Assembly: GCF_014898815.1 (NCBI RefSeq)
Contig: NW_026515473.1
Location: forward strand, 830,063-894,062
Length of the DNA: 64,000 bases
Direction of reading: 5' to 3'
Source of the DNA: Panonychus citri
Taxonomy: Eukaryota > Arthropoda > Arachnida > Trombidiformes > Tetranychidae
Shown: positions 35,983 to 44,641 of the stretch, one piece after another
Layout: every line of letters starts with the position of its first letter
How positions within the stretch are numbered: position 1 is the first letter of the stretch
Notes under the pieces: model-generated
What the model saw: the letters and a program-made list of their open reading frames with translations, nothing else
What the model was told of the DNA's origin: nothing
Database searches by the model: none
Program-made: the position numbers and the translations under genes

Positions 35983-36814
35983 TTAGGTATCCACATAAGT
36001 AATGTCGCTTTTTAGATCTCCATTAATCATTGATGAATTTCTCGAAAACGAGCCGATAAAAAGTTATATAAAATTCACAATAATAAGATCAATTCTTTGA
36101 CTAAAAAATGATATAAGTTTTAAGGAAATCAACTAATTAGTTTTGATAATTTATTAATTAACGTAAATAAACTTTTTTTCAATTTTAGAGATCTTATTTT
36201 CGAAACGGCCTTTTTTGACCTTTACAATATCAGAAATTTTCGAAAAATGGTTTAAATTGTAGACCACGAGTTGAATTATTTCATATAAAAATTTGAGCAT
36301 TCAGGACAATTCTGTCGAAAAATAATAATAAATTTAATTCTAAATGAGTTAACATGGGAACTCCATTGAATAATATTTTTCATGAAATTTTTGTTTTTTC
36401 CGAATTTTGTTCATGTTTTTTGTATGGTAAATAATAATTAAAATTCCCTAATTTTCAAATTAAATTTATTATTATTTTTCGACAGAATTGTCCTGAATGC
36501 TCAAATTTTTATATGAAATAATTCAACTCGTGGTCTACAATTTAAACCATTTTTCGAAAATTTCTGATATTGTAAAGGTCAAAAAAGGCCGTTTCGAAAA
36601 TAAGATCTCTAAAATTGAAAAAAAGTTTATTTACGTTAATTAATAAATTATCAAAACTAATTAGTTGATTTCCTTAAAACTTATATCATTTTTTAGTCAA
36701 AGAATTGATCTTATTATTGTGAATTTTATACAACTTTTTATCGGCTCGTTTTCGAGAAATTCATCAATGATTAATGGAGATCTAAAAAGCGACATTACTT
36801 ATGTGGATACCTAA
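35983..36814. mobile_element. Mariner-type fold-back element, 832 bp, almost perfect palindrome
   Basis: Starts TTAGGTATCCACATAAGTAA and ends with its inverse, flanked by TA on both sides (35981-82 and 36815-16), as expected for Tc1/mariner insertion. The terminal sequence resembles mariner ends (TTAGGT...AAGTAATG). Arms of 357 bases (35983-36339 and 36458-36814) differ by one base by eye (A/G near 36069), around a spacer of 118 bases. No protein is encoded, so mobilisation would need a transposase from elsewhere. The near-identity of the arms suggests youth or gene conversion. In the sense transcript of the host gene it would form a very long double-stranded hairpin. Confidence 0.85.
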
Positions 36815-36816
36815 TA

Positions 36817-38705
36817 TATGATGAACGATAAGCTTACCAGTCTTAAACTTATTTCTAATGTTTTTCTGTGCAATTCAAGTGTAACAATTTAAGCAATTTA
36901 TTGTATCTGTTGATCAGATTATTATCTATCTTATACTGAAATCCCAAGATTGAAATCTTTGTGTTCCAATGGTTCAAGAGTACAAGTTTAATTTATCAAA
37001 ACTTTCTTACAACAAAGTCTGATGAACAAATTGTTTCGATCTAGGATTTTATTCATATGCTATATTCTGGAAACTTGATGAATGTGTTATGTCAAACTAA
37101 TGTTCAATTGATGAATATACTGAACATTGGTCAGCATTCATCTTGTCTAGACTTTTAAGATTAATGAGCTACATTTATATTACTTTTTCCAAGTGACAAT
37201 TATCAGTTTATATTATACGATAATTAGTTAATCTGGTTAAAGATTATTTCTTTGAAAATGATTAAATAATGAGATTATTTGTTAATCAATCAGATTTAAT
37301 GTTCAAGATAAGCTTTGTTATGCTAATTAGTATCAACCAGCCACAGTGAAACAAAACGGTAGATCAGCATTTGAGCTAATCATGAGGTATTGAACGTTTA
37401 TCATCACCATTATCATCATGATAAAGTTCAGTTGCGTTTAGCTAACCTAATATAAAATCATCAGTTCAAGTTGACTTTTGATGATTACTTCTTGGTGTAC
37501 ATTGAATCATTATCATCAAACCTCCTCCACATCATCATCATTATCATCAAGTTAACCTCAATCATTAAGCATACAAGGAAGAGAGAGAGAGAGATTTTCT
37601 ATTCTCTTTTCTTTTGCTGGAGTTCATAGGAGGTAGAGAAAAAAATTCTGAACTTAAGGTGATTTTTTGTTGACTTTGAGAATACCAACCTAAAGATCTG
37701 TCACTATAAACATTTTCTTTCGTTCTTTTCTCTTCATTTTTATCTTCACCTTCATCAAGATTCTTCTTATTTTTCATTCTCATCCATTTGATTATTTTTT
37801 TCATCCACTTGCACATCTTATCTGTCTTCTTTTCTTTTTCATCTGATCCCTCAACATTTTCCTTTTCCTTTTATCCACCGATATCATGGCCTATTATCAT
37901 TCTCAACCTCATCCGTACAAACTTTTTCAACCTTCCAGCATCAATTTCAACTCCCAATTTACCTTCCGTCTCATTTCATGCACAACGGTAGTTGAAATGT
38001 TTCCACCTTACCCTTGAAATTCATTCCATGAACCTATCAGTTTCATCCAGCTCTCTCTCTCTCTCTCTTCCTCACTCGTTTATCTTTTTCTATTTGAAAC
38101 AATTTTCTCTTTATTCTTATTTTTATTTTTATCCCTTTTGCTTCTGATACCCAAAATCTGAATGAATTTTCATTCCAGCAAATTGAATAGTTTTCCATCA
38201 GAAACAGAAATACCTTGAACAAAAAAATCATCATGAAAACGAAGTTGAAAAAAACAGAAACTAAATTGATACAATTTCCTTGTAGAAACTTTTCTTTTCT
38301 CGATTATCCTGTTCTCAGTACAATAGAAATGAATTTTTATCGTTTTAAACAAACGAATCAGAATTCAGATCAAACATAAAAATCAATTGTAACTGATATC
38401 AGTTATCAATCATCTACAAATATCTCAATAAAGAACTAATAGAAAATAAATTATGTTGATGGTATGAAAGGAGAAGAAAACTCTACAACAATTGAAACAA
38501 TAAAGTTCGGAATCTCAATAATGATAAAATTACAATCGAATCGAAAATATTTATATAAATCAAAAGTCTATTCCCTAAAATCGAACTCAATTACAACATC
38601 AATAAAAATTGATGATCAAGATTCTTCACATGATTTTTTCTTGACGTTGGCGTAAATTTGTGACTCGATTCATCAATTAGCGCATTAAGAGCAATAAATA
38701 TGATA
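36817..38705. other. Intron segment, no gene recognised
   Basis: AT-rich DNA with ATCATC runs and two short CT tracts (about 37578-37593, 38051-38069). Short open frames near 37565-38352 and 38464 are compositional. Confidence 0.6.
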
Positions 38706-38710
38706 CCTTA

Positions 38711-39045
38711 TATTGGAATAGATCATTTCGCTCTTTCTGAAGACTCATAATGAGCTTTCAATATGCGATCTCAAAGTGAGATCTCAAAATGAGATCTCAA
38801 TCTGAGCTCTTAATCTGAGCTCTTAATCTGAGCTCTCTTTTCGACTTATCTTAATTATTTAATCCAGCTTAACTTATTAACCCTCAAGAAGTGAATATGG
38901 ATTAACCCTTTCACACGGTATCAACCTTCGAGGTTCTTGGTATAAAGGTCACCTCTCTTCTGAGTGAACCTTCAGTTTATGTATTTTCTTTTCTCGAATA
39001 AAGTTAATTCAACATCACCATTCGACTCATTATATTTAACCAACA
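38711..39045 (+). repeat. 5' LTR of the copia element
   Basis: Runs from TATTGGAATAG to TTAACCAACA; the ends are imperfect inverses (TATTGG against CCAACA, so the usual leading TG is TA in both LTRs). A TATA box TATAAAG is at 38941-38947 and a poly(A) signal AATAAA at 38997-39002, which places U3, a very short R and U5. U3 carries tandem AGATCTCAAAATG and CTGAGCTCTTAAT repeats. Confidence 0.93.
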
Positions 39046-39063
39046 GGTTATGGGCCCAGCTCG
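39046..39063 (+). other. Primer-binding site, copia type
   Basis: GGTTATGGGCCCAGCTCG follows the LTR directly. The core resembles the Drosophila copia primer site, which pairs with an internal part of initiator tRNA-Met rather than its 3' end. That tRNA pairing is from knowledge of copia; the sequence match is by eye. Confidence 0.7.
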
Positions 39064-39154
39064 TAGTTGAAAATCAATTTCTATTCTCTGTGTTAAATTC
39101 TGCTAATTAAATTTTTCATTAGTTTCTAATTTTGTGTGTGTATTTGAAATCGTC

Positions 39155-39942
39155 ATGGATAAAATTGATTTTCATGTTCCAGTTCTGACAACGAGTTCTT
39201 TTCAACGATGGAAATTTGATATTTCAAGTGTATTGGAAGCAAAAGAACTTCTCGATATTGTTTCAGGTACAGAAGCCAAACCAGCAGCCGATAGCGATTT
39301 GTTAAAACCCTGGAAAGTCAAGGATGCAAGAGCTCGTGGTGTTCTTTCGATGTCACTCGATGAGGAACATCATGCATTGATCAGGTCATGTTCCACTTCA
39401 GCTGAAATTTGAGTACAATTCTGAAATATCGTGAACAGTCAACTACTACCAATAAATTTCTATGTCATCAAGCTTTCCATGAGTGTAAATTTAAAGATGG
39501 AAATAGTGTCAGTGTTTATCTTAGTGAACTTAATGTGATCATCAAACAGTTGACTGATCTTAGTGTTGCGCCTTCATCGGAAACCGTCATAGCAAAAATT
39601 ATCAATGATCTTCCAAAAGAATTCGACTCGTTCAGAACCTCATGGAGATTAGCTGCAATTGGTGGAATGGAATTTAAACTGGAAGATCTCCAATCACAAT
39701 TACTTGTCGCGGAAAGAGAATTGAAAATGGGGACTGGACCAGTAAACAGCGGTGAAGCTTTAGTTATTCAAAAGAAAAGATTTGGTAAACATAAACGACG
39801 ATCATTCAAGTGCTTTTCGTGTAATGAGCCAGGACACATAAAGAAAAATTGTCCAAAAAGACAAGCATCAAAAGAGAATTTCGGTCTCACTTTGAGTGGT
39901 CAAAATGAGATCTCGAATGGAAATCTCAAAATGAGATCTCAA
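39155..39942 (+). pseudogene. Duplicated, broken 5' part of copia gag
   Basis: Repeats the first 263 or so codons of the intact gag-pol at 40291. It lacks one G, so a TGA at 39410 stops it after 85 codons. The remainder, including the zinc knuckle CFSCNEPGHIKKNC, continues in another frame and runs out in the adjacent truncated LTR. By eye the only difference from the intact copy over this length is that one-base deletion. Confidence 0.9.
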
Positions 39943-40181
39943 TCTGAGCTCTTAATCTGAGCTCTTAATCTGAGCTCTCTTTTCGACTTATCTTAATTAT
40001 TTAATCCAGCTTAACTTATTAACCTCAAAGTGAATATGGATTAACCCTTTCACAGTATCAACCTTCGAGGTTCTTGGTATAAAGGTCACCTCTCTTCTGG
40101 TGAACCTTCAGTTTATGTATTTTCTTTTCTCGAATAAAGTTAATTCAACATCACCATTCGACTCATTATATTTAACCAACA
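39923..40181 (+). repeat. Truncated internal LTR copy
   Basis: Equals the LTR from its 71st base to the end, less six bases lost in four small deletions (one C and GA in the CCCTCAAGAAG region, CG in CACACGG, A in CTGAGTG). It keeps the TATA box and AATAAA. The junction with gag lies within the shared 20-base repeat at 39923-39942. Confidence 0.9.
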
Positions 40182-40199
40182 GGTTATGGGCCCAGCTCG
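40182..40199 (+). other. Second copy of the primer-binding site
   Basis: Identical to 39046-39063 and, like it, immediately downstream of an LTR end. It results from the internal duplication. Confidence 0.7.
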
Positions 40200-40290
40200 T
40201 AGTTGAAAATCAATTTCTATTCTCTGTGTTAAATTCTGCTAATTAAATTTTTCATTAGTTTCTAATTTTGTGTGTGTATTTGAAATCGTC

Positions 40291-43200
40291 ATGGATAAAA
40301 TTGATTTTCATGTTCCAGTTCTGACAACGAGTTCTTTTCAACGATGGAAATTTGATATTTCAAGTGTATTGGAAGCAAAAGAACTTCTCGATATTGTTTC
40401 AGGTACAGAAGCCAAACCAGCAGCCGATAGCGATTTGTTAAAACCCTGGAAAGTCAAGGATGCAAGAGCTCGTGGTGTTCTTTCGATGTCACTCGATGAG
40501 GAACATCATGCATTGATCAGGTCATGTTCCACTTCAGCTGAAATTTGGAGTACAATTCTGAAATATCGTGAACAGTCAACTACTACCAATAAATTTCTAT
40601 GTCATCAAGCTTTCCATGAGTGTAAATTTAAAGATGGAAATAGTGTCAGTGTTTATCTTAGTGAACTTAATGTGATCATCAAACAGTTGACTGATCTTAG
40701 TGTTGCGCCTTCATCGGAAACCGTCATAGCAAAAATTATCAATGATCTTCCAAAAGAATTCGACTCGTTCAGAACCTCATGGAGATTAGCTGCAATTGGT
40801 GGAATGGAATTTAAACTGGAAGATCTCCAATCACAATTACTTGTCGCGGAAAGAGAATTGAAAATGGGGACTGGACCAGTAAACAGCGGTGAAGCTTTAG
40901 TTATTCAAAAGAAAAGATTTGGTAAACATAAACGACGATCATTCAAGTGCTTTTCGTGTAATGAGCCAGGACACATAAAGAAAAATTGTCCAAAAAGACA
41001 AGCATCAAAAGAGAATTTCGGTCTCACTTTGAGTGGTCAAAATGAGATCTCGAATGGAAATCTCAAAATGAGATCTCAAAATGAGATATCGTTTGGAGCT
41101 CTCCAAATGAGTGCTCAAAGTGAGAGATGTGAAAAGGTTGGACAATGGTTACTGGACTCTGGCGCATCTAGTCACATGGTATGTGATAGATCTGAACTTT
41201 TTGACTATGAAGTACTTGAAGAGCCTGAAGAATTCGTGATTGGTGATGGTCGTGTGATTAAAGCGATTGGATTTGGAAAAATTGAGGTGATGTTATTCAA
41301 TGGATCATCATGGGAACCGAATTGTTTTGTCAATGTTAAACATGTCCCACAATTAACTGTAGCTCATATCATCTCAATGGGAGTTTTGACGAGAAGAGGT
41401 ATATCTGTGGAAGCATTTGCTGACCATGTTGTCTTGAAAAATAATCTTGGTAAATCGATTCTAATTGGAAGTAAAGTTCCTGGAGGAGAAGTATATAATC
41501 TACAGGTAACAACAAAGCAAAGTAATAAACTATTACTAGCAGCAAATCATGACAATATTTTGAAATTGTGGCATGAAAGGCTTGGCCATATCGGAATCGA
41601 CAAGATTAAGCAGATGATAAGCAAAGGTATGATTGAAACTCCAGTTGACTTCAGACCTCAAGAATTTTTCTGTAAAGCTTGTGCACTTGGAAAATTTGCT
41701 CGAAGGCCTTTTAACTCAAGTGAACCAAGAGAGACTAAACCTGGTTCTCACATTCATAGCGATGTGATGGGTCCAATGGAAGTTGCTTCAATTGGTGGAG
41801 CAAGATATTGTTTAGTGTTTAAATGTGAATCGACTAATTACAGGAAGGTCAGATTTTTGAAAGAAAAAAGTGATATACCCAAGATGATATTCGAAGTTAT
41901 TGGTGAAATTTATCGTGAAACTGGTAATAAAGTAAAAGTTTTTCGTTCAGATAATGGAACTGAGTACACCAATCGGGATGTTAAAGAAAAATTTGGTAAA
42001 TATAACATAAAACACGAATTCTCAGCTGCTTATACTCACGAACAAAATGGAAGAGCTGAACGAGAGAATCGTTCTCTTGCCGAGCTTGCTCGCACTATGA
42101 TTCACGCAAAGAATGTAATGAAAGAACTTTGGGCCGAAGCGATCAACACTGCTGCATATTGCCTCAATCGAGCATTGATAAAGAATAGAGATGTAACTCC
42201 ATTTGGATTGTGGTTCAAATCTAAGCCTGATATTGACCACATGAAACCCTTTGGTACATGCGCTTATACTCATATACCTTCTCAGTTTCGTAAAAAGTTT
42301 GATCCGAAATCCAGAGAGGGTATTCTTGTTGGCTACACGGAAACTATTTGCAACTTTAGAATTTATGACAAAGTAAAACGAAAGGTTTTTATTGTTCGTG
42401 ATGTGAAATTTGACGAGACAAACCAATTCTGTGATCAAGAAAACCCAACTTCTGCATCAGCACCTGATAAAATCAGTAATCATATTACTGTTAGTGATTC
42501 ATCAACTCGATCCAGACAATTTGCTCAAAATGAGATCTCAAATCGAGATCTCGGAGTGAGTGCTCAAAATGAGATCTCAAATCGAGATCTCGAAGTGAGT
42601 GCTCAAAATGAGATCTCAAATCGAGATCCCGAAGTGAGTGCTCAAAATGAGATCTCAAATCGAGCAAGTAATAAAAGCGATTCAAAAGTGATAACGCGAT
42701 CACCAATAAATCTAAGAAAACTACCACATCGAGTTATTGGAACGTGCAGCTTGATAATAAATGAACCATTCTCAATGGAAGAAGCTCTTTCTTCAGAAAA
42801 TCGTGATAAATGGAAAGCTGCTATGGATGATGAAATGCAGTCACTTAAAAAATGTTCAACTTGGCAACTAACTGATCGTCCATCAGATAGATCAGTAATT
42901 AAGTGTAAATGGATTTACAAGGTGAAAGAAAATTCTGATGGATCTATCGAGCGATACAAAGCCAGGCTAGTGGCCAAAGGTTATTCTCAAAAACCTGGTA
43001 TTGACTTCCATGAAACCTACGCACCAGTCGTGAGATTTGAATCAATCAGAATTATACTCTCTATCGCAGCTTATCATAAAATGCATCTTTCACAATTTGA
43101 TGTTAAAACCGCTTTCTTGTATGGAGACTTGCTCGAAGAGGTGTACATGGAACAACCTCCCGGATACATTGAAAATCAAGATCAAGTTTGTAAATTGAAC

Positions 43201-44331
43201 AAAGGACTTTATGGCCTCAAACAAGCACCGAGGCAATGGAATAAAAAGTTCTCATCCTTTTTATCATCGTTTGGTTTTGTGAATTCTGAAGCTGATTGTG
43301 GTGTTTATTTTTCAATGAAAGGTAAATTGAAGAGCATTTTGGCTTTATATGTTGATGATGGTCTCCTTTGTTGCAACGATAAATTATACTCACAAAAGGT
43401 CTTGCAATATCTCAATGATAATTTTGAGATGAAATTTGGTAAAGCTGATTGTTTTCTAGGCCTTGAAATTTCTCATAAAAATGAAGAGATATTTATCGGT
43501 TCATCCAGGTACATAAATCGCATTCTCAAACAGTATGGAATGGACGAGTGCAAAAGTGTTGCAACACCAAGTGATGTTAACAATAAATTGCTTCCAGCAA
43601 CAAGTGAACAAGAATCTCTTGATATCCCTTACCAAGAAGCTGTGGGAGCTTTGATGTTCTTGGCGGTAACAACACGTCCAGATATTGCATTTTCGGTCTC
43701 TCAGTGTGCAAAACATTGCAACAAATATAATCAAGAGCATTGGAAAGCGTTGAAGAGAATCTTCAGGTACATTAAAAATACGATAAGCTTTGGGTTATGC
43801 TACGGTAAAGGACAACTAGAAGTAACTGCTTATTGCGATTCAGATTGGGCATCGGATCCTGTGACCAGAAAGTCTGTAAGTGGTTTCGTTCTTCTTCTAA
43901 ATGGTGGTCCTATCTGTTGGGCATCAAGAGGGCAAACAATTGTTGCACAGAGTACAACCGAAGCAGAGTACATAGCGATGTCTGAGTGTCTCAAGGACGT
44001 AATTTGGACTCAAAATCTCTTAAAGGAACTCAATTTGTTGGATGAGAAACCAACAACAATTCTATGCGATAATCAAGGAGCAATATCTCTAGCAGAAAAT
44101 CCAGTTTTCCACCGTCGAACTAAACATATTGAGATAAAGTTTCACTTCATAAGAAATGCGCGTGATGAAAAGAAAGTGCAAATTTTTTTCGACGTTGAAA
44201 GCGAAAATCAAGCGGCTGATTTCCTCACAAAATCTTTGTCATCACCAAAGTTCAATAATTGTCGAAATTTAATTGGTATGAGTGATAAGAGCGAGTGGGA
44301 GTATTGGAATAGATCATTTCGCTCTTTCTGA
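40291..44331 (+). CDS. Copia Gag-Pol polyprotein, intact
   Basis: One uninterrupted frame of 1346 residues from ATG 40291. Domains in order: Gag core (about 1-200); zinc knuckle CFSCNEPGHIKKNC (starts near 220); aspartic protease WLLDSGASSH (Asp289); pre-integrase segment LWHERLGH and CKACALGKF; integrase with Asp491 (HSDVMGP), Asp554 (RSDNGTEY) and Glu590 (NGRAERENR), a D-x35-E spacing; a four-copy QNEISNRD linker; reverse transcriptase with GYSQKPGIDFHETYAPV and YVDD (Tyr1020); RNase H with YCDSDWA and STTEAEYIAMSE. All key residues are present, so the product is probably active. The C-terminus (WNRSFRSF) is encoded inside the 3' LTR. Gag and Pol are in one frame with no shift, as in copia-type elements. 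The usual separate Gag expression mechanism is not evident. Confidence 0.97.
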   Translation: MDKIDFHVPVLTTSSFQRWKFDISSVLEAKELLDIVSGTEAKPAADSDLLKPWKVKDARARGVLSMSLDEEHHALIRSCSTSAEIWSTILKYREQSTTTNKFLCHQAFHECKFKDGNSVSVYLSELNVIIKQLTDLSVAPSSETVIAKIINDLPKEFDSFRTSWRLAAIGGMEFKLEDLQSQLLVAERELKMGTGPVNSGEALVIQKKRFGKHKRRSFKCFSCNEPGHIKKNCPKRQASKENFGLTLSGQNEISNGNLKMRSQNEISFGALQMSAQSERCEKVGQWLLDSGASSHMVCDRSELFDYEVLEEPEEFVIGDGRVIKAIGFGKIEVMLFNGSSWEPNCFVNVKHVPQLTVAHIISMGVLTRRGISVEAFADHVVLKNNLGKSILIGSKVPGGEVYNLQVTTKQSNKLLLAANHDNILKLWHERLGHIGIDKIKQMISKGMIETPVDFRPQEFFCKACALGKFARRPFNSSEPRETKPGSHIHSDVMGPMEVASIGGARYCLVFKCESTNYRKVRFLKEKSDIPKMIFEVIGEIYRETGNKVKVFRSDNGTEYTNRDVKEKFGKYNIKHEFSAAYTHEQNGRAERENRSLAELARTMIHAKNVMKELWAEAINTAAYCLNRALIKNRDVTPFGLWFKSKPDIDHMKPFGTCAYTHIPSQFRKKFDPKSREGILVGYTETICNFRIYDKVKRKVFIVRDVKFDETNQFCDQENPTSASAPDKISNHITVSDSSTRSRQFAQNEISNRDLGVSAQNEISNRDLEVSAQNEISNRDPEVSAQNEISNRASNKSDSKVITRSPINLRKLPHRVIGTCSLIINEPFSMEEALSSENRDKWKAAMDDEMQSLKKCSTWQLTDRPSDRSVIKCKWIYKVKENSDGSIERYKARLVAKGYSQKPGIDFHETYAPVVRFESIRIILSIAAYHKMHLSQFDVKTAFLYGDLLEEVYMEQPPGYIENQDQVCKLNKGLYGLKQAPRQWNKKFSSFLSSFGFVNSEADCGVYFSMKGKLKSILALYVDDGLLCCNDKLYSQKVLQYLNDNFEMKFGKADCFLGLEISHKNEEIFIGSSRYINRILKQYGMDECKSVATPSDVNNKLLPATSEQESLDIPYQEAVGALMFLAVTTRPDIAFSVSQCAKHCNKYNQEHWKALKRIFRYIKNTISFGLCYGKGQLEVTAYCDSDWASDPVTRKSVSGFVLLLNGGPICWASRGQTIVAQSTTEAEYIAMSECLKDVIWTQNLLKELNLLDEKPTTILCDNQGAISLAENPVFHRRTKHIEIKFHFIRNARDEKKVQIFFDVESENQAADFLTKSLSSPKFNNCRNLIGMSDKSEWEYWNRSFRSF
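42523..42663 (+). repeat. Four-copy 39-bp repeat between integrase and reverse transcriptase
   Basis: Encodes AQNEISNRDLxVS three times plus a partial fourth. The DNA unit contains GCTCAAAATGAGATCTCAAA, with the palindrome GAGATCTC. The same DNA motif occurs in gag (41037-41090) and in the non-coding LTR. Confidence 0.9.
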
Positions 44332-44636
44332 AGACTCATAATGAGCTTTCAATATGCGATCTCAAAGTGAGATCTCAAAATGAGATCTCAATCTGAGCTC
44401 TTAATCTGAGCTCTTAATCTGAGCTCTCTTTTCGACTTATCTTAATTATTTAATCCAGCTTAACTTATTAACCCTCAAGAAGTGAATATGGATTAACCCT
44501 TTCACACGGTATCAACCTTCGAGGTTCTTGGTATAAAGGTCACCTCTCTTCTGAGTGAACCTTCAGTTTATGTATTTTCTTTTCTCGAATAAAGTTAATT
44601 CAACATCACCATTCGACTCATTATATTTAACCAACA
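44302..44636 (+). repeat. 3' LTR of the copia element
   Basis: Appears identical over 335 bases to the 5' LTR. TATA box at 44532, AATAAA at 44588-44593. Its first 30 bases encode the last nine residues and the stop codon of Gag-Pol. It is followed by the target duplication CCTTA. Confidence 0.95.
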
Positions 44637-44641
44637 CCTTA

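Larger units (their letters stand above)
38711..44636 (+). mobile_element. Ty1/copia LTR retrotransposon, young, with an internal tandem duplication
   Basis: LTRs at 38711-39045 and 44302-44636 (335 bases each) look identical. The target duplication CCTTA is at 38706-38710 and 44637-44641. The order is LTR, primer site, broken 5' part of gag, truncated LTR, second primer site, intact gag-pol, LTR. The segment 38781-39942 is a tandem duplicate of 39923-41079, joined at the 20-base repeat ATCTCAAAATGAGATCTCAA that occurs in both the LTR and gag. The coding order protease, integrase, reverse transcriptase, RNase H is the copia order. Inserted in sense orientation in the host intron. Confidence 0.95.

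Noticed and set aside
40270..40290. Gag-Pol start seven codons upstream of the ATG
   Set aside because: The upstream codon is GTG, not ATG. Eukaryotic initiation at the ATG at 40291 is far more likely, and the same holds for the duplicate at 39134/39155.
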